Shown one piece after another: positions 43,803 through 52,339 of a stretch of 64,000 nt of DNA; the first letter of the stretch is position 1, and every line of letters starts with the position of its first letter. The position numbers were made by a program, and so were the translations under genes. Below the pieces are notes generated by a model. That model saw nothing but the letters and a program-made list of their open reading frames with translations, ran no database searches and was not told where the DNA came from. Source of the DNA: Billgrantia ethanolica (GTDB lineage Bacteria; Pseudomonadota; Gammaproteobacteria; Pseudomonadales; Halomonadaceae); assembly GCF_021404305.1 (NCBI RefSeq), contig NZ_JABFTX010000001.1, forward strand, positions 930,001 through 994,000, in the 5' to 3' direction.

Positions 43803-44438
43803 ATGGCGGAATGGCAACGGCTCACGGCATCCCCTGTCCTGTACCGTTGCCAGGGTGTGCTCGGCGAATCCGAGGCCGACCGGGCCCTCGCCATCCTGGA
43901 CGCCGAGCTGGCCTGGCAGCGCCCTGTCCTGAAGCTGTACGGTCGCGAGCACCCGATACCGCGCAGTCAGGTATGGATGGGCGATAGCGAAGCTCGCTAC
44001 CGCTATTCCGGGCGGGATTTCCAGCCCGAGCCCTGGCACCCCACGGTAGCGGCACTACGCGACAGGGTCGCCACTCTGCTGGAGGAACCGGGATTGAGGG
44101 TACGCTTCAACAGCGTACTGTTGAACCGCTATGTGGCTGGCAATGAGCGCATGGGCTGGCACAGCGACGACGAGCCGGAGCTGGGACGCGCCCCCATCAT
44201 CGCCGCCCTCTCGCTGGGCGCCGAGAGGCCGCTGCGCTTTCGCTGGAAGCACGGTGAAGGCAAACCCTTCAATGCCTGGCTGCCCCACGACAGCCTGCTG
44301 GTCATGGGCCCCGGCTGTCAGGCACAGCTGCAGCATGCGCTGCTGCCCCGGCGCATTCCCGGCCTGCGCATCAGCCTGACCTTCCGCCAGATCCTGGTGC
44401 CGGCCGGAGATTCTTCAGCCGACGATCAGCGCGCCTGA
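43803..44438 (+). CDS. alkB: AlkB-like 2-oxoglutarate-dependent DNA repair dioxygenase
   Basis: 211 residues. Iron ligands are His and Asp in WHSDDEPEL and the distal His in QLQHALLPRR; the 2-oxoglutarate Arg follows in GLRISLTFR. The pattern NSVLLNRYVAGNERMGWHSDDE resembles the ALKBH2/3-like group, which reverses 1-methyladenine and 3-methylcytosine. The second of two nearby ATGs is chosen because AGGAGAG is 7-8 nt away. It overlaps the convergent ligase gene by 13 bp. Confidence 0.92.
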   Translation: MAEWQRLTASPVLYRCQGVLGESEADRALAILDAELAWQRPVLKLYGREHPIPRSQVWMGDSEARYRYSGRDFQPEPWHPTVAALRDRVATLLEEPGLRVRFNSVLLNRYVAGNERMGWHSDDEPELGRAPIIAALSLGAERPLRFRWKHGEGKPFNAWLPHDSLLVMGPGCQAQLQHALLPRRIPGLRISLTFRQILVPAGDSSADDQRA

Positions 44439-45700
44439 CGGTAAAGCCCCCACAGCGTGGCGATCAACAGCGCGTAGATCAGGCTGCCGGCGGGATACGC
44501 CAGAAAGCAGTAGGTCAAGCCGAAGTCGATGAACGCCACCGGCACCAGCGTGCCTGCCACAGCCAGGGCGCGCTGCTCCCCCGAACCGGCCCCCACCCCA
44601 CGGGCGAACAGCCACAAAGGAGTGAAGTAGAGGCCCAGCAGAGCAACGAGCCCGAGCACGCCGCGCTTGACCCAGGCATCCAGCACCTCATTGTGGGCAT
44701 GCCAGTGGCGCGCCAGCGAGGGATGCTGTACGCCTTCGGCCCCCCGCTCCCGCATGGCGGCCTGGTAGCCGCTGGAACCCCAGCCCAGCAGCGGCCGTTC
44801 GAGAATAAGCTGCGACGATCCCCGCCACATTTCCAGCCGGGCGCTGACCGAGTTCATGTCATCATCACCCGCCACATAGTGGCGCAGGCTGGTGACGGCA
44901 TTGTCGACACGTGAGGCGACTCCGGTCTGCGGCATCACGTAGAGGCTGCCCAGCAGGGTCACCAGGGCCGCCATCAGGATCATACGCCAGCTCAACGGGA
45001 GACGCCGGCCATGCCCGCGATAGAGCACCCAGATGGCCAACGGTAGACCGATCCAGCCGCCACGAGAACCGGACAGCGCCGAGGTGATCAAGCCCGACAG
45101 GCCGCCGGCGATCAACAGCAGCGACCAGGGCCAACGTTCGCGACGGGCAAACGACCAGCTCAGCCCCGCCAGACACAGCAGCCCCATCAACAGGCCCAGG
45201 TTACCGAACAGAATGGCATGCAACGGTTCATGCCCGTCGGCCCGGGAGGTGCGCTCGATGATGCGCTGCCACACCGCCCAGCTCCCGGCCGCCAGGCTGC
45301 CCAGCGCCAGACCGCCCCACAGCCAGGTGGCTGCCACCCGTACCCGGGAGAAGGCCACCAGCACGATCAGGCCAAGCGCAAAGGGCCAGGCGTCGGCCAG
45401 CCCCTCGGCACCCTCACCGTGTACCAGCAGCATGCCGATCCAGACGAGACCCTGGGCGCTCAGGGCCGAGACCAGTAGCAGGTCCTCGCGTTGCGGGAAG
45501 GCTTCGACCTGCCTCTCGGCGGTGAGCCAGGCCGCTGTCAGCAACAGCAACGGCACCCCGACCAAGGTCACCCAGGGCAGCACCAGCAGCCCGGCCCCCA
45601 GCAGCAGCATGGCCGCGGCCCCGAGCCAGGCCTGGCATTGCATTTTCGCCTGTCCCGGCAAGCCACCGGACAGCGGTCGATAGGAATCGTTTTCGATCAT
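44426..45700 (-). CDS. O-antigen ligase family membrane protein (WaaL/Wzy-C domain)
   Basis: 424 residues with about ten or more membrane helices. A large periplasmic loop holds SGSRGGWIGLPLA and, further on, PLLGWGSSGYQAAM followed by ARHWHAHNEVLDAWVKRG, the H-N-x-x-L-D signature of the O-antigen ligase domain. It probably moves polymerised O-antigen from undecaprenyl diphosphate to lipid A-core, since a separate Wzy candidate lies at 54.7-56.0 kb. A ligase and a polymerase cannot be separated with certainty from sequence. Tandem repeats and a hairpin lie upstream. Confidence 0.85.
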   Translation of the reverse strand: MIENDSYRPLSGGLPGQAKMQCQAWLGAAAMLLLGAGLLVLPWVTLVGVPLLLLTAAWLTAERQVEAFPQREDLLLVSALSAQGLVWIGMLLVHGEGAEGLADAWPFALGLIVLVAFSRVRVAATWLWGGLALGSLAAGSWAVWQRIIERTSRADGHEPLHAILFGNLGLLMGLLCLAGLSWSFARRERWPWSLLLIAGGLSGLITSALSGSRGGWIGLPLAIWVLYRGHGRRLPLSWRMILMAALVTLLGSLYVMPQTGVASRVDNAVTSLRHYVAGDDDMNSVSARLEMWRGSSQLILERPLLGWGSSGYQAAMRERGAEGVQHPSLARHWHAHNEVLDAWVKRGVLGLVALLGLYFTPLWLFARGVGAGSGEQRALAVAGTLVPVAFIDFGLTYCFLAYPAGSLIYALLIATLWGLYRQAR

Positions 45701-45737
45701 GGCAAAAGCTCGTCCGTGGATGCACTGCCGTTAGCGA

Positions 45738-45770
45738 CGCCGGGATTGAGCCCTCCTGGCTCTCCCGGCG
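45738..45770 (-). terminator. Long hairpin in the glmS-ligase spacer
   Basis: An 8-bp stem (CGCCGGGA/TCCCGGCG) and a 5-bp inner stem (GAGCC/GGCTC) separated by a 2-nt bulge, loop of 5. It lies 38 bp before the ligase start and could terminate glmS or attenuate the ligase gene. No T-tract. Confidence 0.5.
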
Positions 45771-45777
45771 CCACTCA

Positions 45778-45811
45778 ATACGTCATCTCATAGAATACGT
45801 CACCTCACAGA
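45778..45811 (-). repeat. Two tandem 17-bp repeats upstream of the O-antigen ligase
   Basis: ATACGTCATCTCATAGA and ATACGTCACCTCACAGA lie directly head to tail on the plus strand, differing at two positions. On the coding (minus) strand each carries a -10-like TATTCT at a period of 17 nt. Possible promoter or operator array. Confidence 0.7.
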
Positions 45812-45840
45812 ATAGAGAGTGGCGCACCCCATGGCGTCGT

Positions 45841-47691
45841 TTATTCCACAGTAACGGATTTTGCCAGGTTGCGCGGCTGGTCCACGTCGGTGCCACGCGC
45901 CACCGCCACATGGTAGGCGAGCAACTGCAGCGGCACGGTGTAGGCAATGGGTGCCAGGAAGCGACAGCAGCCGGGGACCTTTACCACCGTCATGCCATCG
46001 CCCTGCTCCAGCCCGCTTTCCGGGTCGGCAAACACCAGCAGTTGGCCACCGCGGGCGCGCACCTCCTGCAGATTGGACTTGAGCTTCTCGAGCAGTTCGT
46101 CCTTGGGCGCCAACGCTACCACCGGCATGCTGGCATCGATCAACGCCAGCGGACCGTGCTTCAGCTCACCCGCCGCATAGGCCTCGGCGTGAATGTAGGA
46201 GATCTCCTTTAGCTTCAGCGCTCCCTCCATGGCGATGGGCATCTGCGCGCCCCGCCCCAAGAATAGAGTATGGCGGTAATCGCAGAAGTGCTTGGCCAGG
46301 TTGGCGATCTCGTCCTCGAGCTTGAGCGTATCGCCGAGCAGCGTCGGCAGATAGCGCAGGTGATGAACGATTCTCGCGGTCAGTTCCTCATCACCGCCGC
46401 GCAACTGGCGCAAGCCCAGCGCCACCAGCATCAACGCGGTCAGCTGGGTGGTGAAGGCCTTGGTCGATGCCACCCCGATCTCGGGTCCGGCATGGGTCAT
46501 CAGGCTGAGGTCGGACTCGCGCACCAGCGAGCTGCCCGGCACGTTGCAGATCGACAGTGCCCCGATGTAGCGATCCGGGCGCTGCTTGCGCGCATGGCGC
46601 AGCGCAGCCAGGGTATCGGCGGTCTCTCCCGACTGGGAGAGCGTCAGCAGCAATGTCCCGGGGGGAGTCGCCACGTCGCGATAGCGATATTCCGAGGCTA
46701 TCTCCACCTGACAGGGAACCCCGGCCAGGGATTCGATCCAGTAGCGCGCCACCATGGCGGCGTGATAGCTGGTGCCACAGGCCAGCAGATGGATCTGACG
46801 GGCTTCGCTCAGCAGCGTTCGCGCGCGTGGCCCGAAGGCTTCGACCAGCACCCGGTCGCTACCCAGCCGCCCTTCCAGCGCGTTGGCCACGGCAACCGGC
46901 TGCTCGTGAATCTCCTTGAGCATGTAGTGCTCGAACTCGCCCTTGCCTGCCACCATGTCATCGTGTTCGTAGCGCAGCACTTCCCGCACCACGGGCTGAC
47001 GCCGGCCCGCCGCGTCTAGCTCGTGCACGACACAGCCTTCACGGGTGGCCTCCACCAGGTCGCCATCCTCCAGGTAGATGAAGCGATCGGTCACCTTGAG
47101 CAGGGCCAGAGGATCGGAGCCCAGGTAGCACCCCTGTTCGGCAACACCGACGACCAGGGGGCTACCATGCCGCGCACCGACGACACGATCGGGCCTGTCG
47201 GCATCGATCACGCCCAGCGCGTAAGCACCTTCGAGGCGCGCCACCACGGCGTCGACCGCAGACAGCAGCTCACCCCGGGTCTTCAGCTCGCGCTCGACCA
47301 GGTGTGCCACCACCTCGGTATCGGTGGCGGAAGTGAAGACGTAGCCATCGGCCAACAGTTCGGCCTTCAGCGCCTGATGATTCTCGATGATGCCGTTGTG
47401 AACCACCGCGACACGCCCCGACACGTGAGGGTGCGCATTGTCCTGGCTCGGCTCGCCATGAGTCGCCCAGCGGGTGTGGGCCACGCCGGCCATGCCGGTC
47501 AACGGTGCGGCAGTGAGCAGCCGCTCCAGGGCCGCCACCTTGCCCACCTCACGGGCTCGGCCCAGCTTTCCGGGCGCTTCCACCAGGGCAACGCCCGCCG
47601 AATCGTAACCTCGGTACTCGAGGCGCTTGAGTCCTTCCATAAGAATGGGCAGGACGTTGTCCGAACCCACGGCAGCTACGATGCCACACAT
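45841..47691 (-). CDS. glmS: Glutamine:fructose-6-phosphate aminotransferase (GlcN-6-P synthase)
   Basis: 616 residues. The N-terminal glutaminase has nucleophile Cys2 (MCGIVAAVGS), with VAHTRWATHG and HNGIIENH. Two SIS domains follow (LLACGTSYHAA, LTLSQSGETADTLAAL), and the protein ends in the standard LAKSVTVE. It makes glucosamine 6-phosphate, the entry to UDP-GlcNAc used by peptidoglycan and by the polysaccharide locus beside it. GGAGAAG precedes the ATG. I see no glmS ribozyme upstream, as expected outside Firmicutes. Confidence 0.97.
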   Translation of the reverse strand: MCGIVAAVGSDNVLPILMEGLKRLEYRGYDSAGVALVEAPGKLGRAREVGKVAALERLLTAAPLTGMAGVAHTRWATHGEPSQDNAHPHVSGRVAVVHNGIIENHQALKAELLADGYVFTSATDTEVVAHLVERELKTRGELLSAVDAVVARLEGAYALGVIDADRPDRVVGARHGSPLVVGVAEQGCYLGSDPLALLKVTDRFIYLEDGDLVEATREGCVVHELDAAGRRQPVVREVLRYEHDDMVAGKGEFEHYMLKEIHEQPVAVANALEGRLGSDRVLVEAFGPRARTLLSEARQIHLLACGTSYHAAMVARYWIESLAGVPCQVEIASEYRYRDVATPPGTLLLTLSQSGETADTLAALRHARKQRPDRYIGALSICNVPGSSLVRESDLSLMTHAGPEIGVASTKAFTTQLTALMLVALGLRQLRGGDEELTARIVHHLRYLPTLLGDTLKLEDEIANLAKHFCDYRHTLFLGRGAQMPIAMEGALKLKEISYIHAEAYAAGELKHGPLALIDASMPVVALAPKDELLEKLKSNLQEVRARGGQLLVFADPESGLEQGDGMTVVKVPGCCRFLAPIAYTVPLQLLAYHVAVARGTDVDQPRNLAKSVTVE

Positions 47692-47773
47692 GTTCTCTTC
47701 TCCATGAAGACGCCACGACCAGGGTCGCGGGCACTGACCAGGGCTAATGACTTAGCGCTACGATGAGGGCCAG

Positions 47774-47797
47774 CCGTCGGACGTCCCGGTCCGACGG
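47774..47797. terminator. Hairpin between the 4,6-dehydratase gene and glmS
   Basis: A perfect 9-bp stem (CCGTCGGAC, loop GTCCCG) lies 17 bp after the stop of the wbpM-like gene. It probably ends the polysaccharide operon before glmS, which needs its own promoter. Confidence 0.6.
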
Positions 47798-47813
47798 GCT
47801 CAGGCAAAACCTG

Positions 47814-49781
47814 TTACTTGTGGCGCTCGAGCACCGGGCGCAGCGGTGTCACCGCCGCACTCGAGACCGGCGCCAGCGCCTCGCGGCGCCGCTTCTCCAG
47901 CCATACCAGATCGACGATGCCGCCCTCCGGCCGGTAAGCCGTAGGCGCTTCGAGCAGCAGGCGACGAATGCCGTCGTGGTGGAAGTTGCGGCATGCTTCG
48001 AACAGCCGGTCGAGGAAGTTCTCGAGCCGCGGCCACTCCCAGAACACCTCCTGAGCGGTCATGATGCGCGGATGCGAGGTGGCGGCGACGTCGTCGCCCA
48101 CCAGCAGCTCCTCATAGAGCTTCTCCCCCGGGCGCAGCCCGCTGTAGGCGATGGCGATGTCGCCATCGGGAGTGCGTTCGTCACGCACCTTGAGCCCCGA
48201 CAGGCGGACCATCTGCCGCGCCAGGTCGGCGATGCGCACCGGCTCGCCCATGTCGAGCACGAACACATCGCCGCCACGGGCCATGGCCCCGGCCTGGATG
48301 ACCAGCTGAGCCGCCTCGGGAATGGTCATGAAGAAGCGCGTGATGTCCGGGTGAGTCACGGTGATCGGTCCGCCGGCCTGAATCTGCTGGCGGAACAGCG
48401 GCACTACCGAGCCGCTGGAACCCAGCACGTTGCCGAAACGCACCATGCAGAATCGGGTGGCCTCCTGCTGCCGGGCGAAGGCCTGGCAGACCAGCTCGGC
48501 CAGACGCTTGGTGGTACCCATCACATTGGTCGGCCGAACCGCCTTGTCGGTGGAGACCAGCACGAAGGTCTCGACCCCGGCATCGATTGCCGAACGCGCC
48601 GCCGACAGCGTGCCGAAAACGTTGTTCTGCACTCCCTCGACCACGTTGTGCTCCACCATCGGTACGTGCTTGTAGGCCGCGGCGTGATAGACCGTCTGCA
48701 CTTCGTAGGCCTTCATCACGGTGGTCAGACGCTGTCGATGCTGCACCGATCCCATCAGCGCCTCGACGCGCACCTCCAGCCCCTCCTCGGCGGCAATACC
48801 CAGCAGATCCTGCTCGATGCGATAGAGCGCGAATTCGGAGATGTCGAGCAGCAGCAGGCGCCCGGGGGCGTGACGTAAAATCTGACGACATAGCTCGGAG
48901 CCGATGGAACCGCCCGCACCGGTCACCAGCACGACCTTGCCGCGGATGTTGGCATCCATCAGGGTGGGATTGGGCGGCACCGGATCACGTCCCAGCAGAT
49001 CCTCCACCGCCACGTCGCGCACCTCGCTGATGCGGGCACGCCCGGTCACCATGTCGACTACGCCGGGAATCGTCTGCACCGGGAAGCCCTGCGGCTCCAG
49101 CTCGGCCAGGATTTCACGACGCCGCGCCCGGCTGGCGCTGGGCACGGCCAGCAGCACGCGCTCGGCGCCGTAAGTATCGGCCAGATAGCCGAGCTGGCGC
49201 GGCGGATAGACCTTGAGGCCTTCGATGTAGGTGTTCTGCAGGCCCACCGCATCGTCGACGAAGGCGATCGGCAGGTACTCCTGACCGTGGTTGAGCGACA
49301 CCGCCAGTTGACGCCCGGCCGAGCCGGCGCCATAGATCACCACCCGCGGCTTGTGGCGAATCTGACTACGCAGATACATGGCGCGCAGGCCGAAGCGCAC
49401 CCCACCGATGGTCAACAGCGCCAGCATGGCGTAGATGAACGGCACGCTACGCGGAATGCCCAGGGTAAACAGGTAGCTCGCCAGCGGCAGCGACAGCGCC
49501 GAGACCACCACGCCGACCACCACGGCACGAATTGCCTTGGGGCCGAGATAGCGAATCACCGCACGATAGAAGCCCAGCCTGACGTAGATCGCCAGGCTCA
49601 GCGGAATCAGTACCAGCAGCGCCAACCAGGTACTCGCTTCGGAGAGAGGCGTCCAGCTCTCCAGGCGCAGCAGCATGGCCAACAGAAAGCTCGCCGCGAT
49701 CAGCACGCAGTCCACCACCAACTGGATGGTGCGCTTCTGACGCCGCGGCAGGCGGAACAGGGATTGCAGTAGGTTTCGCAT
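47814..49781 (-). CDS. wbpM: Membrane-bound UDP-GlcNAc 4,6-dehydratase (WbpM/PglF/CapD family)
   Basis: 655 residues. Four N-terminal membrane helices are followed by a CoA-binding-like Rossmann region (IYGAGSAGRQLA) and the catalytic SDR domain with VLVTGAGGSIGSELCRQ, KHVPMVE and VSTDKAVRPTNVMG (Lys of the SxxxK-type triad). It converts UDP-GlcNAc to the 4-keto-6-deoxy sugar, the first step toward bacillosamine, QuiNAc or FucNAc. Position at the end of the cluster, as in Pseudomonas, and adjacency to PglE-, PglD- and PglC-like genes point to a bacillosamine-type precursor. ATG at 49781 follows GGAGAG. Confidence 0.93.
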   Translation of the reverse strand: MRNLLQSLFRLPRRQKRTIQLVVDCVLIAASFLLAMLLRLESWTPLSEASTWLALLVLIPLSLAIYVRLGFYRAVIRYLGPKAIRAVVVGVVVSALSLPLASYLFTLGIPRSVPFIYAMLALLTIGGVRFGLRAMYLRSQIRHKPRVVIYGAGSAGRQLAVSLNHGQEYLPIAFVDDAVGLQNTYIEGLKVYPPRQLGYLADTYGAERVLLAVPSASRARRREILAELEPQGFPVQTIPGVVDMVTGRARISEVRDVAVEDLLGRDPVPPNPTLMDANIRGKVVLVTGAGGSIGSELCRQILRHAPGRLLLLDISEFALYRIEQDLLGIAAEEGLEVRVEALMGSVQHRQRLTTVMKAYEVQTVYHAAAYKHVPMVEHNVVEGVQNNVFGTLSAARSAIDAGVETFVLVSTDKAVRPTNVMGTTKRLAELVCQAFARQQEATRFCMVRFGNVLGSSGSVVPLFRQQIQAGGPITVTHPDITRFFMTIPEAAQLVIQAGAMARGGDVFVLDMGEPVRIADLARQMVRLSGLKVRDERTPDGDIAIAYSGLRPGEKLYEELLVGDDVAATSHPRIMTAQEVFWEWPRLENFLDRLFEACRNFHHDGIRRLLLEAPTAYRPEGGIVDLVWLEKRRREALAPVSSAAVTPLRPVLERHK

Positions 49782-49831
49782 GACGTCTCTCCATGACCGC
49801 GGGCATGACACACCCGCGTGATTCCGATGCC

Positions 49832-51013
49832 TCAGGCAGCTGCCCTGGCCATCACCTCTTCCAGCACCGCACAGGTTCGCGCGATCTCCGCCTCCGTCAG
49901 GGTCGGGTGACAGAGGAACATCAGGCTGGTCTCACCCAGTTCACGCGCGACGGCAAGCGGTCGCTCGGGTCGCCAGCCGGTACCATCGAACGCCTTCTCC
50001 CGATACACCTCAGAGCAGGAGCCGGAAAAGCACGGCACACCGGCGGCATTGATCTCCGCCATGATGCAGTCGCGGTCCCAGCCCGGCGCCAGCCGCCGTG
50101 GCTCGACGAAGACGTAGCACTTGTAGGCCGCATGCTCGCAATGGGCGGGAATCTCGGGCACACGCAGCGCCTTGCAATTGGCCGCGGCCTGCCAGATACG
50201 ACCGGCGTTGGCCTGTCGTGAGGCCTTCCAGCGGGGCATGCGGCTGAGCTGGAGGCGGCCGATGGCGGCCTGCATCTCGGTCAGCCGCCAGTTGGTGCCG
50301 AAGCTCTCGTGCAGCCAACGGAAACCGGGGGGATGCTCACGCTCGTAGACCGCTTCCCAGCTCTTGCCGTGATCCTTGAAGGCCCACATGCGCCGCCACA
50401 GTTCGGCGTCGCTGGTTGTGACCATGCCGCCTTCGCCGCCGGTGCTCATGATCTTGTCCTGACAGAACGACCAGCAGCCTACGTGGCCGATGCTGCCTAC
50501 GCTGCGCCCGCGGTAGCGCGCACCGTGGGCCTGGGCGCAATCCTCGATGACATAGAGACCATGCTCCTCTGCCAGCGCCATCAATTCGTCCATTTCGCAG
50601 GGCCAACCGGCCAGATGCACGGCAATGATGGCGCGGGTACGCGGCGTGATCTTCTCGGCCACGCTGGCGGCGGTAACGTTCTGCGAATTGCGATCGACAT
50701 CGGCGAACACCGGTCTGGCCCCGGCCATGACGATGCTCGACACCGACGCCAGGAAGGTACGCGAGGTGACGATCACCTCGTCGTCAGGGTTTTCTCCGAT
50801 ACCAAGTCCGTGCAGGGCGAGATCGAGCGCCACGGTACCGTTGGCCACGGCGATGGCGTATTCGCTGTCGGCAAAGCGCCGAAACTCGCGCTCGAAGTCA
50901 CGACATTCGTTGCCGGTCCAGTAGTTGACCCGGTTGGAGAGCAGTACGCGGGCCACCGCATCGGCCTCTTCCTGGGAGAAGGCCGGCCAGGGGGAAAAAG
51001 GTCCATTGAGCAT
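49832..51013 (-). CDS. DegT/DnrJ/EryC1-family sugar aminotransferase (PglE-like)
   Basis: 393 residues, PLP-dependent. Lys187 in SFCQDKIMSTGGEGG forms the internal aldimine and Asp158 (VIEDCAQ) contacts the pyridine nitrogen. It should aminate C4 of the 4-keto sugar made by the neighbouring dehydratase, using glutamate. Its start overlaps the stop of the acetyltransferase gene (TAATG). The role in UDP-bacillosamine synthesis is inferred from the neighbours; related aminotransferases act at C3 of other sugars. Confidence 0.87.
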   Translation of the reverse strand: MLNGPFSPWPAFSQEEADAVARVLLSNRVNYWTGNECRDFEREFRRFADSEYAIAVANGTVALDLALHGLGIGENPDDEVIVTSRTFLASVSSIVMAGARPVFADVDRNSQNVTAASVAEKITPRTRAIIAVHLAGWPCEMDELMALAEEHGLYVIEDCAQAHGARYRGRSVGSIGHVGCWSFCQDKIMSTGGEGGMVTTSDAELWRRMWAFKDHGKSWEAVYEREHPPGFRWLHESFGTNWRLTEMQAAIGRLQLSRMPRWKASRQANAGRIWQAAANCKALRVPEIPAHCEHAAYKCYVFVEPRRLAPGWDRDCIMAEINAAGVPCFSGSCSEVYREKAFDGTGWRPERPLAVARELGETSLMFLCHPTLTEAEIARTCAVLEEVMARAAA

Positions 51014-51747
51014 TATGATCTTCCTTGAGACGAAGGCAGATTCAGGCGAAGCACGTTCGAGGTGTCGGAGAGAGGATCGGCGTTGGGGTCGTCGCTAGCG
51101 CCGGCATCGCCCGAGGATGACGACAGCGGACGCGCCGGCACCCCGCCGACCACCTGACGGTCGCCGACATTGGCGACCACTGCCGCCCCGGCGCCTACCA
51201 TCACGCCCTCGCCAATGGTCATGCCCTGGCGCACCGCGGCCCCGGCACCGATCCAACTGGTGCGGCCGATCTCGACGTCGCCGGCCACGTTGGCGCCCGG
51301 AGCGACATGCACACAGGCTGCCAGCCGACAGTCATGACCCACGCTGGCACAGGTGTTGACGATGCAACCCTCGCCAAGCGAGGCAAAGGCGTTGACGACG
51401 GCCCCAGCCACCACCACGCAGCCGGGCCCCAGCTTGGCCAGAGGGCTGACCGTGGCGCGCGGATGCACCAGCGAGACCACCCGGGCGCCATGGGCCAGCA
51501 GCGCCTCGAGCTTGGCCTCACGAATGCCGTTATGGCCGATGGCCACGATTACGCCATCGAAACCGGGCAGATCGTGCAGCAGCATGGGCAGAGTGCCACG
51601 CACCTCCCAGTGCTCGTGCCGAGTCTTGCGCGGCCAGGCGTCGTCATAGAAGGTCAGATCCTGCCAGCCGCTCTGGATGGCAATGTCGGCTACGACCTTG
51701 CCATGTCCGCTGGCGCCGAGGATGGCCAGACGACGGCGATTACTCAT
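51013..51747 (-). CDS. NeuD/PglD-family sugar O/N-acetyltransferase
   Basis: 244 residues. The N-terminal Rossmann-like domain starts LAILGASGHGKVVADIA, the PglD/NeuD signature. A left-handed beta-helix of hexapeptide repeats follows (about 95-205), with VNTCASVGHDCRL supplying the putative catalytic His. It should acetylate the 4-amino group to complete the diacetamido sugar nucleotide. ATG at 51747 is supported by GGAGG at 8 nt and overlaps the upstream gene by 8 bp. A 35-residue Ser/Asp-rich tail is unusual. Confidence 0.88.
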   Translation of the reverse strand: MSNRRRLAILGASGHGKVVADIAIQSGWQDLTFYDDAWPRKTRHEHWEVRGTLPMLLHDLPGFDGVIVAIGHNGIREAKLEALLAHGARVVSLVHPRATVSPLAKLGPGCVVVAGAVVNAFASLGEGCIVNTCASVGHDCRLAACVHVAPGANVAGDVEIGRTSWIGAGAAVRQGMTIGEGVMVGAGAAVVANVGDRQVVGGVPARPLSSSSGDAGASDDPNADPLSDTSNVLRLNLPSSQGRS

Positions 51748-52339
51748 GATGGCTGCCTCCGCGAAATCTCGGCATGGCGACATCGCCGTCGTGGGCGATG
51801 CCCTCACGTACCACCACCTTCTTCACGGTCAGCAGCAGAATGCGCAGGTCGAGCCACAGCGAGCGGTTGTCCACGTACCACACGTCGAGTTCGAACTTCT
51901 GCTCCCAGCTGAGCGCATTGCGGCCGTTGACCTGGGCCCAGCCGGTCACCCCCGGACGCACCTCATGACGACGAGCCTGGCGAGGCGTATAGAGCGGCAG
52001 ATACTCCATCAGCAGCGGGCGCGGACCGACCAGGCTCATGTCGCCCTTGAGCACATTCCACAGCTCCGGCAGCTCGTCGAGGCTGGTGGCGCGAAGCACG
52101 CTGCCCAGCCGTGTCATGCGCTGGGCGTTGGGCAGCGGTTGTCCGTTGTCGTCCACGGCGTCGAGCATGGTGCGGAACTTGACCATCTCGAAGGGACGTC
52201 CGTGGAGCCCCGGCCGGGTCTGTCGGAACAGCACCGGTGCACCGAGCTTGAGCCGCACCAGCACTGCCACCACCAGCATGACCGGTGAGAGCAGGACCAG
52301 AGCCAGCAGTGAAACCACGATATCGAAGAGTCGCTTCAT
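51740..52339 (-). CDS. Undecaprenyl-phosphate sugar phosphotransferase (PglC-like)
   Basis: 199 residues, the minimal monotopic phosphoglycosyl transferase form. An N-terminal membrane helix (MKRLFDIVVSLLALVLLSP) is followed by VKFRTM, the catalytic DE pair (SLDELPELWNVLKGDMSLVGPRP) and GVTGWAQVNGRN. It transfers a sugar 1-phosphate, probably diacetylated bacillosamine, to undecaprenyl phosphate and starts repeat-unit assembly. Coupled to the preceding glycosyltransferase by ATGA overlap. Confidence 0.93.
   Translation of the reverse strand: MKRLFDIVVSLLALVLLSPVMLVVAVLVRLKLGAPVLFRQTRPGLHGRPFEMVKFRTMLDAVDDNGQPLPNAQRMTRLGSVLRATSLDELPELWNVLKGDMSLVGPRPLLMEYLPLYTPRQARRHEVRPGVTGWAQVNGRNALSWEQKFELDVWYVDNRSLWLDLRILLLTVKKVVVREGIAHDGDVAMPRFRGGSHHE

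Noticed and set aside
47692-47813. glmS ribozyme or GlmY/GlmZ-type leader upstream of glmS
   Set aside because: The spacer upstream of glmS holds only the terminator hairpin of the dehydratase gene; no ribozyme core or long leader was seen.
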